Counted from the stretch's first letter, positions 46,055 to 60,100 are shown. The stretch: DNA of 64,000 bases from Antennarius striatus (GCF_040054535.1 NC_090782.1:22998001-23062000), one strand, 5' to 3'. A program made the numbers and translations. The notes: a model not told the origin generated them from the letters alone.

Positions 46055-49000
46055 ATGATTAGTGAGAAGAGAGCAACAGTGGTGGGCATCATAGAACACA
46101 TAGAGATGGAGGTGTTCTCAGTGGAACACTGTGTGATGGCAACACCAGAGAAGGAGGAAAAACACAACTATAAGCAGGTGAAGACTTTGTTGATCCTCAG
46201 TTGGTGTGTCTCTGTGTTTAGTGACTGTAAAATCATCATTAAGCATTTTCTACAGGTAAAAAACAAAATAGTCATATCACTGTAAATATATCACTTAATA
46301 TTTATGTTTTTACTCAAATTTGGACCCCTGGGATTTATTAAGAGACTATATATTAGGTACGTAAGCAGATGTTTGCTTTAAATGAATGGAGGGAGTGACA
46401 TGTGACACGCCTCATTGTCCTCCATTGATGCCAAATTCAAATGCAGAGAGTAAAATAGTGTGTTTTGTTGTTGAGGTGTCTAAAGTGAAGTCATTTATCA
46501 ATTCTAGGAAGAATTTAAGTTTGGTGTTTGTTGGTTTTCAGAGATGTCAAATCTTTCACATCAGACGCTTGGATTGTTTTTGATGGTAAAATTGTCCTGC
46601 TGCCAAAGTACCAGGAACTATGGTCAAAAGATAAGTGATGGCAAGATTTCCACTTGTAGGAAGTAGAAATTTGTTCGAGTTTGCACAACTGACAGGTTAA
46701 AATCAAGCTTTCACCCCCTAGTGTTGAGCTGCAATACAGACCTGACAAAGGCTAGAAAAATTACCTGTTTGGAAAGAAATTTAATATATCAAATAAAAAC
46801 ATTATTTATGATTGAATATAAAGTTTTTTTCCATGGAAACATTGGACCTTAGCATGTCTGAGAAATATTTTGTCCCTAAGACAAATGTAGTTCAGGCCCT
46901 CTGAAGTTTAGGGGAATGTGTGACAAAGATTGGATGACAAAAAATAATTTTATCAGGATTTGTATGAAATCAACCAGGAAATAAAGGCAGCGGTTCCATT
47001 TCTATACAGAACACTAACCCTAGTTTACGGTTCAATAATGATAATCACATCCCTGAATCTCTGTTCTTCCTGTCTTTGAACCCAGAGACACCTGGAGCAT
47101 CCTCTGGTCCAGGTCTGTGAGGAAGAACCAGAACTAGAGCCAGTAGTTCAGATCCAACCCAGACTGCGGCCCACAGTCAAAACGGAGCCGATGGCCAAGG
47201 AAGAGGTGAAACAGCGGCCCCTGAAATCAGGAGGAGGGGAAATTGTGATAGAAATGGAGGTTAGTGTATATAAAATCATTTTGTCGAGCTGTGATATTTA
47301 AATGTGTTATCTCTACCGATATGAGATGTTAACCTTGTTCCTTCCAGGTGTTTCCACCCTTCAGAGGGTCTGTTAGAGAACAGGTGAAGGTGAGGTCACA
47401 TGATACTTTCATTTCTGTCACACATCACCTCAAGTTATATTTTTTAAGTTCAAAAATGGCAAACATTTCAGCAGGGTGAGCATGAATGGAAAAACTGAAA
47501 CCAAATTAAATACCCAAAGGTAGAAACGTATTATTAGGATAAGTTGGCAAATATGACTCTGACTTCTACTAAAAATCAGGTGATTTCCTGGATAATTTTT
47601 TTTGGATGTTGTTACTCTGTGTGTTTCAGTCGTCACTCGACAAAAGAAATCACCTCAAATGGAAGAGACCGACTCTGCAGACGAGAGGCCTGGTGGTCAC
47701 TGACGTGGTTTGTCTCCCCAGGGGAAACCTGGAGACCAGGTGAGGCCACAGAAACCAGTCCTCTGGTCCATGTCCCGATATTATGGTCTCAGAAATTTCT
47801 GCGCATTGATTTTATTAAAAAAAAAAAAAAGTATAAGGCGTGTAAATGTTTGTTCCTCCTCCTCCAGACTTGTTGTTTCACACGGTAAAGAACGTGCAGC
47901 ACTTACAGCCATGGGACTCACCGCCCGCATCACTATAGATAGTTCTTGGTCAGCCAATCAGATGCAGAATCGACTAGCGCTGCTGTTTCGGGGCCTGTTT
48001 GTGAAGGCGGAGCAGCCGTTCTCCTTCACATACCTCCAGGTGTGTCGATACGTCAACTTGTCAGAGGTCCAAACGGTGACTGAATGCATGCATATGAACA
48101 CAAAGCAATCCAAACTGACATCTGGAGGTTTCCATCCCATGGTTCCCAGGGCCTGCAGGGCTCCAGGGTGCTGTTTGTCCCTGACACGCCTGCAGAGGGC
48201 TGGACTGGAGAGCAGGTACTGGGGATCTGTAGGGACGGCGCTCTGTTCATCCAGAGCCACCACGAGCGCCCACAGGTGAGGCACAGCCGCTCTGTTTCGA
48301 CTTGAGGCTTTATTTGTGTGTGAACTTTGAAATGTGATCAATTTAAGGTACCTGTTTCATGCTGCACAAGCATTTCATTAGCTTCTCAATAGTAGAACAG
48401 ACAATCCAATGCTATTAAGACTGGAAAAAGTTCCTGTCTTCATTTTTTTAGTTGAGATGTTGATGGAGAATAGTTTTATAGACTATGATGCTTCACCCAG
48501 CTTTGCCTGAAACTGATCCTTTTGTAAAATGCTTCTCTTCCCTCTACAGTTACAAACTGAGAGGTCAGTAAATGCAGCACCTGTGTTGGCCAGGTAGGAA
48601 ATCAATCAATCAATCAATCCTGAGGAAACACTTAAATGTGATAAACTGGGATTTCCTGAATGTTTGTTTGCATGTTGTCTCTCGTAAGGAAGAAATTTTG
48701 TCTGGAAGACAGAATAAAGAATAGTCCAGATGAAGTAGAGCAGCTGGAGCTGCAGACCCCGCCTCATGGTGGCAGCACCCCAGAGGAGGTGGGTTTATTC
48801 CAACCAGTGGATGGGAAAAGAAATACAACTTCCTGACTAACCTTAATCGTAAGTTTTGATGACATTTTTTTGGGGCACAGCTCACACTCGACCTGGACAC
48901 CGTTCTGAGATCGTTCAGGCAGGAGAACCTGGACAGAGATGCAGAAACCCACATCCATGTGGAGAGGATGGATCTGCTCCACGAGGCTCTGAAGGTGGTG

Positions 49001-50694
49001 AGGAGCCCAGACTTCTGTTTCAGGACCCCTGCCATCATCTCCTTCAGTGAGGAGGACACTGACGGCCACGAGGGACCCCTCAGAGAGTTCTTCAGGTAGT
49101 CATTTAATGCCTGAGTGAGTCAAGAATCAACTAACTGTTGTAAATTTAAAAAAATTTAATCATGCATTTCAACATATATCAGTAAATTATCATGTTAAAC
49201 ATGTAAATTCTTCTTGAACAGATTAACTTTGCTTGAGCTGCAGGAAAGCTCCGTCTTTGAGGGGTTTCCAGGGCATCTCTTCTTGACCTATGACCTCAAA
49301 GCTCTTGAAGACAGGAAGTATTATGAAGCCGGCGTTCTGATTGGCTGGTCTCTCACTCAGGGCGGGCCTGGACCTCGTTGTCTTCACCCTGTGCTCTACC
49401 AGGTTTATCTCTTGTGAAATTTTCATAGTTGTTCCTTCTGATTCCACTTTTAGGTCTCATTCTTACATTGGCAGACATGTTTGATTTATCTAACGTGATG
49501 TGAATTATTTTTTTGTCCATATGTGTTTGGTATTGTCTCATTGTCACAGTTGATGTGCGGTCAGAATCCATCTTTGCAGGACTTCAGCTGGAGGGATATT
49601 GTCGATGCTGAAGCACAGATTCGACTGAAACAGGTAGCTTCACACCTCTGTACTTGGAACTGATGACATAATAATGCACAATTTCATTGATAAACCCAAT
49701 GAGCACGCATACAAAAAGCACCACTGGTGAAATAACACTCCTCCCCTCATTGTAGCTGCACAGTTGCACCGATGAGAAGCTGCTGTCTCTCAGTTTGTGT
49801 GACTGGGTGTCGAGTTGTGGCATCCCTGGAATCTATTCCGCCCGATCTGATGAAATACCAACCATCTATACCTGCTTGGTCAAACATCACATCTACCATA
49901 GGTAGGACACACACACGCACACACACACACATACATGTGATTTTGAATGGCTACCCTGAAATGACAAACATCCTTGCCCCTCTGCTTCGCTTCAGGGTGG
50001 CCAGTATGATTTCCCAGTTCAAAGAGGGGATGAACAGCTGTGGTGGATTGTGGGATACGGTGCGGACCCACTGGGAGCTGTTCACACCACTGATGACGAG
50101 CTCGCATCAGCAGCCCCTGACATCAGAAGAGTTCAAACAGCTTTTCACCGTCTGCTACAGCCACCCAGACAATCCGCTGAGGGCAGCTGAGGAGGCAACA
50201 GTTGAACACTGGGAGGCCGTCGTCGCCCGAGTCGGAGGTAAGAATGAAGGGATGGATGGTGCTTAAAAAAAAAGGGGGAAATGATTCTAATTTATTTGTA
50301 CTTGTCAGACGGCGAGGCAGATTTCTCCTTGGAAGACCTCCTCGCCTTCATCACAGGAGCAGATCATCTACCTCCCCTTGGATTCTCCAGATCGATTTTT
50401 CTGCATTTTTACTCGCAGGTTGGTCTGAAAGGGAGGGTTTTATTGGGTCTGAATGACCTCAGTGTGCTTCCGTATGTTTTCCGTCTCCCGATTAACCTTC
50501 ACATGTCATTCCAGGACCTGAGCACATCACGCACACGTCTGCCATTCGCCTCCACCTGCGCTCTGGAGCTCTTCTTGCCCCGGGGGTTGGAGGCAGCTGC
50601 AGACCTGCTGACACTGCTGGGCAGAGCTGTGCTGGAGGCCCTGGGCTTTACACAACTACAGACGGAAGCACATGAAGAGGCCGGCGTCGTATGA
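46055..50694 (+). CDS. HECT-domain E3 ubiquitin ligase, G2E3-like
   Basis: Fifteen exons join in phase to about 680 residues: 46055-46177, 47086-47259, 47348-47383, 47630-47739, 47868-48039, 48150-48275, 48550-48593, 48689-48788, 48881-49095, 49222-49402, 49550-49633, 49756-49901, 49996-50237, 50309-50418 and 50515-50694 (TGA). Residues from about 330 to the end match a HECT fold. The N-lobe carries a Gly-Pro-Leu-Arg-Glu-Phe-Phe-Arg block, equivalent to the usual Gly-Leu-Thr-Arg-Glu-Phe-Phe, and Gly-Gly-Pro further on. The C-lobe carries the catalytic Cys (about residue 636) in Leu-Pro-Phe-Ala-Ser-Thr-Cys. HECT enzymes take ubiquitin from an E2 onto this Cys and then pass it to substrate. The N-terminal half has no domain I recognise; it is acidic and then basic, with no PHD finger visible, unlike mammalian G2E3. 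Teleosts carry many divergent G2E3-like genes. The first exon (46,055) is the least certain, because an upstream 5' exon could exist. Confidence 0.85.
48600..48619. repeat. (ATCA)n short tract
   Basis: Four to five ATCA units in a HECT-gene intron, immediately after exon 48550-48593. Confidence 0.85.
49909..49931. repeat. Short (AC)n tract in a HECT-gene intron
   Basis: ACACACACGCACACACAC just after the donor of exon 49756-49901. Confidence 0.85.
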
Positions 50695-51112
50695 CGTAAA
50701 GAACGGTTCATGAAAGCATCCTGGATGAGCGCTGGAAGTGGAGAGGCTGATCTGTGAGCATTAGTTGCTGAGGAATTGGTGCTGTTTAAAGCCTCACTGG
50801 TTCAGGGTCAGCGCTGGCATTCTAGACATTCTTTTGGCTAAATATTTTAAGAAAGGTGTTTTATTAGAATTAGGGTTGAGTTTTAGATGTTAATCATCAC
50901 TAAGTAATAACTGTTCACCTCAAAACAATCTTTAATGTCATTAATATTTAATTTAGTTTTAGTATTTTACTAGTTTTTCTGCAATATAGATTCAATTTCC
51001 TAGTAAATGAACCTTCAGTGCACACATTTTTAATGATGCAAGAATGCCTTCCTGTTAATTTAATTAAATATTTCTTAATATTAATAATTACATGTGCTGA
51101 TGGAATATTTTA

Positions 51113-51118
51113 AATAAA
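51113..51118 (+). terminator. Poly(A) signal of the HECT gene
   Basis: AATAAA occurs about 420 bp after the stop, with another at 51,214-51,219 followed by TTTATTCTG. Either could serve; no transcript evidence is visible. Confidence 0.5.
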
Positions 51119-51984
51119 AGCAGAATTTCCACTTGATTAATATTTTTCCCCATATTTTTGCAAGGCAGATCTCCACTCTTAAAAGATTTGTTTGCGTTGA
51201 AATTACCATGTCAAATAAAGTTTATTCTGAAAAGGATTTATTAAAGACCACAAGCTGTCTTTCTTTCAAAAATACAGAAGTTTTGTAACATTCAGTTACG
51301 GTACATTTAAGGAAAAGGAATATTGCTGCATATAAAAAAACATTTTGCATAAACGAATAGATGCTGCACCCTGCATGAAAATTATTTTAAAAATGTTGTC
51401 TGTAAAAAAAAAAAAAATTTGCTACATAGCAACATGAGTTTTAGCTGAGGAACATAAATATTGATTAAATGTTTTCTTATATTTTCCTCAACTTGTAAAT
51501 AGTTTGGGTTTACAGTTTACTAACCAATGAAGAAGAAAATGACATGTGTCTCAAGATCACGTGAAGAACAAAAAAGTAAATTTTTCTAAAATGCTTTCTT
51601 TCTTGGCGTGAAGTGTTTGCCAACTAATTTTTGTTAACATTTCCTCATAGATGGCAGGATTGAGTACAAAACCCAGTTTGGTTACGGCATAGCAGCAGAT
51701 AATCAGGCAACAGTCTGTGAATCTGAAGTCTCAGTTAAAAAAAAACGTATTTGAAAGGTTTGCACATCTTGATAGCTGGTATGGTAAGATTAATGATCTG
51801 GCATTGTATAGTGAAAACTCTCAATGTCTTGCATATTGAAGATGCTTCTATTTCGTATTCATGCTTGGATTTACTTTGACTTTCATGCACATGAGGCTTC
51901 CATTGGAAAACTCAAATTCCTTGAATTCTCATAATGTTGAGTTAGAGGATAGTACCATTATTATAATTCCTTTTAAGGTTAGAA

Positions 51985-52391
51985 ATGTGGGAGATTTCAG
52001 AGTTTAGAATTTCAACTTTACAGGTATTCCACAGTAATTTCCTTTGTAATCATCAATGCACCATTGAGTGTTGTTATATTGAGGCTGTCTGAAGGGAAGA
52101 AGATACCTCACCTTTCACTGAAGGTGGTTTCGATATGAGTGATGAAAACAATGTGGCTGAGCAGAACGCCACCACGCTGTTGTTGCATTAGTTGCTATGA
52201 CTCATGTAAGCTGATGATTGAGGCAAGAGAAGTGTTGGCATTGTTTAAAGTTTTCAGAGTCAGGTGTCCTTTATAATAAGTGCTGAACCCGTTTTCTGAT
52301 ATGGGAACAATGAAGAATGAATCAACGTGTTGACCTTTCATAGTTGTGTACAGATACTGGAATGAGTGGATGCATTCTAGACTTTCATCCA
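51985..52391 (-). pseudogene. Decayed coding-like frame of unknown family
   Basis: One minus-strand frame reads 65 codons from an ATG at 52,389, meets a single TAG, continues for about 28 coding-like codons, meets a TGA, then about 30 more to a final stop. The composition is protein-like (for example Gly-Gly-Val-Leu-Leu-Ser-His-Ile-Val-Phe-Ile-Thr-His). It may be an old gene or transposon relic, or chance. I do not recognise it. Confidence 0.25.
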
Positions 52392-54104
52392 TATTGTCTT
52401 TTAATTTTTTATAACTTTGAGACTAATTAATTTGCTTTGTATCTCTTAATATTTGAAAATTCATATAATGCATTAAAAATTTCCTCTTTTTTTTTATGTT
52501 TTCACGCAATATTTTGAAGTTTTCCACTCTGCAAACATCATCTCTTTGTTCCAAAGGGTGCTGAAAGAACACAGATCCTCAAAAACATATCTCTTTACTC
52601 ATCTTTCAAATCAGCGCAACAGAACAAAATAGAATATATCTAATCTAAGATTGCAGATTAATTATATTCCATATCAATTAATCTTTTGTGATGAACTCAG
52701 CTGTAAATCTGAGGAAAAATCATGTCATTGATCACTAACATGTTACAGTAAATGGTTTAGTCACATATGCACTATGAAAATAGCAATTTTAATACAGAAA
52801 TAAGCATTGAAATACTTCATCACTTGTTTTGTTATGACTCTAAAAAGTATTTGAGAGAAAATACAATTTTTTGCTTTTAATTTTTTTGTAGAATTTTTGA
52901 TTCAGCTTCATGGTAAATAAGAATCATTTGAAAACAACATTAATTCATCTGCATGGTTCATCATAATCCTGTATCCCTAATCTGATGCTACTCCCAGAGT
53001 ACCAAGTGAAAAAGATGTATACACACATATGTATACCTATATGTTTGGTTTACAGTATATATAACATTCATACATATCAGCTTTACCTGCATTTAGCCCG
53101 TCCTCTCTGCCTACATTGTCCTCTGTTCCTACTGCTCCGTCTGCTCAGCCTCCACCCTTAATAACACCTGATGGACAGTTAAGTCCCCTGATTCCAGGTA
53201 TATATTTGGTTCCAGATTTAAATCAAGGCTGGTATTGTGTGAAGTGTGAAATATTTCCTGATCTATACAGAGACATCGGGGTTAGCATAGGAGCTGCTGC
53301 TTGTGTTACAGAGCATGGGATTTAAGGACACCATGAAAACCTCTTTTACGGGTTGAATTGTTTGAGTGTTCCATTATTCTGTGCAATTAACTTGACACTT
53401 GAGCTCAAGTCCAAGCAGTCTAGTATAAGGAAAGTATTGTTTGGGAATCATAGGGAGCTATTTTTAGGTTTGCTTTTTTACAAAGCTATGACAACATCTA
53501 AAAGTATCTTTTAATTGTAAAACCGAAGGTATCCCTCTCCTATCTTTGTGAAAAGGTAGAACCAGCACAAGCTTGAATTGCTTTCTTTAGACTTTATGTT
53601 CCTCTACTTCCAGCTTCAGTGGTGAAACTCCAATCCTTCTGACATTTGTCACTACGACTGTGTGGGCGGATCCGTGGAGGAGCTGCTCTTTCAAGAACTA
53701 AATATAGAGAGCATAAACATCAGAAGATCTATCTCACTAACATCACTGTTAGCAGAACAGCCTTTAAATGACAGCTACTTTATAAATGCTGCTTTACATA
53801 CCTGCTTAACAAGTTGAGTGATGGGTCCATTGTTGAAGTCTCCAAAGGAAGTTAACTTTATCCTTAGATGTACCACTGAACCCAAGCCTGAGGTATTAAG
53901 AAATGTAACATTTTATTTTTATTTTATTCCTTTTTAATTTGTTTTGTACAATATTCATCAGTATTTTCCAAAATACAATGGCAAATTCCTCATATGTAAA
54001 TGGATACATGGCAATAAACCTGACTTTGATTTATTCTTGATCACTTGGAATATTTTCACCTACACAACAAAGGGAAATAAAAGTAAAATCAGGGAGTCAG
54101 ATAC

Positions 54105-57100
54105 CTTGTGTTGCTGTTCTTCCTGTAGTTGGGAAGGTTAAAGACGTGGCTTGAGATATTGGTGGTTTAGCTGTAGTCCTTAGTGGCCTTATTGAAGTGC
54201 CAGATGTGATGGGTTTATCAGTGGAAGTGGGAGGCACAGTTACATTGATGGCTGCCAGTATGGATGGACCTGGATTTAAGGTGGCCACTGGTGCTGACGT
54301 TAGAGCCAAAGTGGTTTCTGTATTTTTGCTGGTTAGAGCTGGAATGGGACTGGCGGCAGTTGAAGTGATTGCTATTGGGGTTTCTGCAGTTGCTGTGGCT
54401 GGAACTAAAGTTGTGGTGACCACTGGCGTGGTTGCTGGAGCCAGAGTTGTTTTAATTCTACTGGTAGGAACTGGAGCCACTGTTACATGTGAGTCTATAT
54501 TTGTGCTGGTTTGACCGACAGTAGTTGTGGCTGCATTTGTGGTCAGTGTAGTTACAGCTGCGGTTTCTGAAGTTGTAATGGTGGAATCTTTTGTTGTGGT
54601 TGCCACTGCTTCCGTGGCTGAAGCCAGATTGGTGCTGGCAATCGTGTTGGTTGGTGCTGTACTATTTGAAGTGGTTGAATCGGTGGTTTCCGTTACTGTG
54701 CTAACTGGAGCTGGAGTTGAGGTGGCTACCACTGTGGTTGTTGGAGCAAGAGTAGTGGCTGGAACGAAAATAGTTGTGGCAACACTTGTCATCACATGAT
54801 TTGCAGTTATGGTTTCTGAATTTTTGGTAGTAGGGATTTGCGTTGTGGCGGTCACTGTTGTAGTTGATGGAGTAAGAGGGCTTTCTGTAATTCCGTTGGT
54901 TGGAGATGTACTGGTACTGTCTTCTGTTGAGGTGGTTGGATCTGAAGTGGTGGTATCTGAAGTTTTGGTGAACACTTTTGCAGGTGTTGGAGCCAGAGTG
55001 CTTTCTTTAATTGTGCTAGGTTGACTGAGAGTAGTTGTGGCTCCACTTGTGGTCGCAGGAGATACAGTTATGGTCTCTGAAGTTGGTGCGGTGGCTACTG
55101 GTGCTGTTCCTGGAACCTGAGTGGTTTCTGTACTTGTAGTAATTGTAGCTGGAGTTGAGGTGGACACTGTTGGAGCTGCAGTGGTTTCTACACTTGTGCT
55201 GGTTTGATCTACAGCAGTTGTGGCTGTGCTTGTGTACAGTCTATCTGCAGTCATAGTTTCTGAAGTAATAGTGAATGGAGATGGTGTTAAAGTGATCACT
55301 TTTGTTGGACCCAGAGTGGTTACTGTAGTTTTGCTGGTTGGAGGTGTAAGTGAAGTGGAAACCACTGTAGAAGCTTGAGCCAGAGTGGTCTCTGTAATTG
55401 CAGCTTTACTGGTGTTGCTCCCAATTGAACTGGTAAGATCTGAGGCGGTCATATCTGAAGTTGTGGTGCTTGGAACTGAAATTGTGGTGACCACAGTTGT
55501 GGGCGCTGGGACCCGAGTATTGTGTATAATTGTGCTTGTTGGATCTCGGGTATTCACGGCGACAGTTGAGGTCTCACCAGCCACTTTGGTGGATTCTGTG
55601 GCTACTGCTGTGATCACAGGAGTCAGAGTCATGTCTGTATCTGTATTGGTTTGACCTAAATTAGTTGTGGATTTACTTGTGTTAACAGGAGTTACAGTTG
55701 TTACTCCTGAAGTGGTAACTTGTGTTATGGTGGCCACTTTTGCAGTTGTTGGAGTTAGAATGGCGTCTATAGGTGGAACGATTGTCGTTGCATTTGAGGT
55801 GAATGCTGTTCCGATGTTTGGAGCTAGACTTGATTCTGTATTTGTGTTGGCTTTACCTGTGGGGGTGGGAGTTTGTGTTGATTCTGCAGCTGGAGCAAGA
55901 GTGGTTTGGATGATTGTACCAGTTGGATTTGACATGGTGCTGGTTACAGTCAAGGTCAACTGAGTCACACTAGTGTGCTCTGCAGTCATATTGGCCACTA
56001 ATGAGATCAGTGGTGCTGGAGTGGTTTCTGTCGCAGTGCTGGTTTGACCTAGAGTAGTGATGGCGACATTTGTGGTTTCTGAGGTTGTGGGGTTTGGAAC
56101 TTGTGTTGTGGCTCCTGGAGTCAGAGTAGATTCTGTAATTGCATTAATTGGAGAAAGTTTTGAGGTGCCCACTGCTGTTGTTTCAGCCAGAGGTGTTTCT
56201 GTATTTCTGCTGATTTGGCCTGAAGTAGTATTCAGAGCGCTTGTTGTAAGACCTAAAGTTGTCATATTTGAAGTTGTGCCTGATGACACTGTTGAGGGCA
56301 AGAGTGTTACTGTTTTTTCAGTCAAACTCGTTTCTGTATTTGTGCTGCCTTGACCCGGGGTAGCGCTAGCTGGACTTGTGATCATTGGGGCTACAGTTGC
56401 AATATTGGAAGTTGAGGAGACCAGTGTTCTCGTTGTTTCAGTAATTCTGCTGGTTGGAGGTAGAGTTGAAGTGTCCTCTGTTTCAGTCAATGGGGCTGGA
56501 GTGGTTTCTGTGTTTGAGCTGGTTTGACCTGGGGTAGAGTGGGCGGTATTTGTGTTCATAAGAGCTAGTGTTGATGCTTCTGAAGCTATGATGGTTACAG
56601 ATGCAGGTGTGGTAACCCCTGTTGCAGTCGTTGAGCCCCGAGTGGTCTGTGTTATTGTCCTGGTTGGATTTGGAGTGGTGCTGGTGGTAGTTGAGGTCAT
56701 ATGAGCCAGGGTGGTAGTTTCTCCAGCTAAATGGGACACTGTTGTGCCTGCTGTAGCTGGGGTAGTGTCTGAATTTGTACTGGATTGACCTTGACTAACT
56801 GTGGCTGGATTTGTGGTCATTGTAGTTGTTATTTCTGAAGTAGGAATTGGAGTTGGAATTGGGGTGGCTGATGTTACATTCATTGGAGTCAGAGTTGTGG
56901 AAAAAGTTGTACTGGTTCTGCCTCCAGTTGAGGTGGTTGGAGCAAAAGTGGTGTCATCTGTGGTGGTTGGAGCAAAAGATGTGGTGACGACCGTTTTGGC
57001 TGTTGGAGCCACAGTGGTATCTGTAATTGTAATTTTACTAGTGTTGCTCCCAATTGAACTGGTTGGAGCTGAGGTGGTCATATCTGAAGTTGTGGTGCTT

Positions 57101-60100
57101 GCAACTGCAACTGTGGTAACCACAGTTGTGGTCGTTGGGACCAGAGTATTGTGTATAATTGTGCTTGTTGGATCTCGAGTATTCATGGCTACAGTTGAGG
57201 TCTCACTAGCCACTTTGGTGGTTTCTGCACTATTAGTGGCTACTGCTGTAATCGCAGGAGTAAGAGTAGTGTCTGCATCTGTATATGTTTGACCTAAATT
57301 AGTTGTGGATGTACTTGTGGTAACAGGAGTCACAGTTGTTATTCCTGAAGTGGTAAGTTGTGTTATAGTGGCCACTTCTGTTGCTGGAGTGAGAGTGTTA
57401 TCTGTAAGTGGAACGATTGTAGCTGGATTTGAGGTGGATGGCATTTCAATGTTTGGAGCTAGACTTGATTCTGTATTTGTGCTGGCTTGACCAGTGGTTT
57501 GGATGATTGTACCAGTTGGATTTGACATGGTGCTGGCTACAGTCAAGGTCAACGGAGTCACACTAGTGTGCTCTGCAGTCATATTGGCCACTAATGAGAT
57601 CAGTGGTGCTGGAGTGGTTTCTGTCTCAGTGCTGGTTTGACCTAGAGTAGTGATGGCGACATTTGTGGTTTCTGTGGTTGTGGGGTTTGGAACGTGTGTT
57701 GTGGCTCCTGGAGTCAGAGTAGATTCTGTAATTGCATTAATTGGAGTAAGTTTTGAGGTGCCCACTGTTGCTATTGTTGAATTTGGAATTTCTGTATTTG
57801 TGCTGATTTGAACTGGAGTATTGTCAGCTACACTTGTGGGTATAGGAGCTAGAGTTGTCACGTCTGAGGTTTTAGTGCTCGGAGCTAAAGTTGAGGGGAT
57901 CACTGCTGCTGTTGTTTCAGCCAGAGGTGTTTCTGTATTTCTGCTGATTTGGCCTGAAGTAGTATTCACAGCGCTTGTTGTAAGACCTAAAGTTGTCGTA
58001 TTTGAAGTTGTGCCTGATGACACTGTTGAGGGGACCAGTTTTATTGTTTTTTCAGTCAAACTTGTTTCTGTTTTTGTGCTGCCTTGACCCGGGGTAGCGC
58101 TAGCTGGACTTGTGATCATTGGGGCTACAGTTGCAATATTGGAAGTTGAGGAGACCAGTGTTCTCGTTGTTTCAGTAATTCTGCTGGTTGGAGGTAGAGT
58201 TGAAGTGGCCTCTGTTTCAGTCAATTGGGCTGGAGTGGTTTCTGTGTTTGAGCTGGTTTGACCTGGGGTGGAGTGGGCTGTATTTGTGTTCATAAGAGCT
58301 AGAGTTGATGCTTCTGAAGCTATGATGGTTACAGATGCAGGTGTGGTAACCTCTGTTGCAGTCGTTGAGCCCCGAGTGGTCTGTGTTATTGTGCTGGTTG
58401 GATTTGGAGTGGTGCTGGTGATAGTTGAGGTCATATGAGCCAGGGTGGTATTTTCTCCAGCTAAATGGGACACTGTTGTGCTTGCTGTAGCTGGAGTAGT
58501 GTCTGAATTTGTACTGGATTGACCTTGACTAACTGTGGCTGGATTTGTGGTCATTGTAGTTGTTATTTCTGAAGTAGGAATTGGAGTTGGAATTGGGGTG
58601 GCTGATGTTGCATTCATTTGAGTCAGAGTTGTGGAAAAAGTTGTACTGGTTCTGCCTCCAGTTGAGGTGGTTGGAGCAAAAGTGGTGTCATCTGTGGTGG
58701 TTGGAGCAAAAGATGTGGTGACGACCGTTTTGGCTGTTGGAGCCACAGTGGTATCTGTAATTGTAATTCTACTAGTGTTGCTCCCAATTGAACTGGTTGG
58801 AGCTGAGGTGGTCATATCTGAAGTTGTGGTGCTTGCAACTGCAACTGTGGTAACCACAGTTGTGGTCGTTGGGACCAGAGTATTGTGTATAATTGTGCTT
58901 GTTGGATCTCGAGTATTCATGGCTACAGTTGAGGTCTCACTAGCCACTTTGGTGGTTTCTGCACTATTAGTGGCTACTGCTGTAATCGCAGGAGTAAGAG
59001 TAGTGTCTGCATCTGTATATGTTTGACCTAAATTAGTTGTGGATGTACTTGTGGTAACAGGAGTCACAGTTGTTATTCCTGAAGTGGTAAGTTGTGTTAT
59101 AGTGGCCACTTCTGTTGCTGGAGTGAGAGTGTTATCTGTAAGTGGAACGATTGTAGCTGGATTTGAGGTGGATGGCATTTCAATGTTTGGAGCTAGACTT
59201 GATTCTGTATTTGTGCTGGCTTGACCAGTGGTTTGGATGATTGTACCAGTTGGATTTGACATGGTGCTGGCTACAGTCAAGGTCAACGGAGTCACACTAG
59301 TGTGCTCTGCAGTCATATTGGCCACTAATGAGATCAGTGGTGCTGGAGTGGTTTCTGTCTCAGTGCTGGTTTGACCTAGAGTAGTGATGGCGACATTTGT
59401 GGTTTCTGTGGTTGTGGGGTTTGGAACGTGTGTTGTGGCTCCTGGAGTCAGAGTAGATTCTGTAATTGCATTAATTGGAGTAAGTTTTGAGGTGCCCACT
59501 GTTGCTATTGTTGAATTTGGAATTTCTGTATTTGTGCTGATTTGAACTGGAGTATTGTCAGCTACACTTGTGGGTATAGGAGCTAGAGTTGTCACGTCTG
59601 AGGTTTTAGTGCTCGGAGCTAAAGTTGAGGGGATCACTGCTGCTGTTGTTTCAGCCAGAGGTGTTTCTGTATTTCTGCTGATTTGGCCTGAAGTAGTATT
59701 CACAGCGCTTGTTGTAAGACCTAAAGTTGTCGTATTTGAAGTTGTGCCTGATGACACTGTTGAGGGCACCACTGTTACTGTTTTTCCAGCCAAAGTGGTT
59801 TCTGTATTTGTGCTGGCTTGACCCGGAGTAGAGCTAGCTGGACTTGTGATCATTGGGGCTACAGTTGCAATATTGGAAGTTGAGGAGACCAGTGTTCTCG
59901 TTGTTTCAGTAATTCTGCTGGTTGGAGGTAGAGTTGAAGTGGCCTCTGTTTCAATCAATTGGGCTGGAGTGGTTTCTGTGTTTGAGCTGGTTTGACCTGG
60001 GGTGGAGTGGGCTGTATTTGTGTTCATAAGAGCTAGAGTTGATGCTTCTGAAGCTATGATGGTTACAGATGCAGGTGTGGTAACCTTTGTTGCAGTCGTT

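Larger units (their letters stand above)
50695..54104. other. Intergenic/intronic region between the HECT gene and the mucin exon
   Basis: The first 0.5 kb is the HECT 3' UTR. The rest is A/T-rich. No exon of the mucin gene could be placed with confidence, although its donor at 54,105 requires one further left. A decayed minus-strand frame at about 51,990-52,391 and a 69-codon plus frame at 53,116 are the only coding-like pieces, and neither is recognised. Confidence 0.5.

Noticed and set aside
53116-53325. 69-codon plus-strand frame with a Pro-rich start
   Set aside because: No family recognised, no supporting splice structure, and isolated in A/T-rich sequence.
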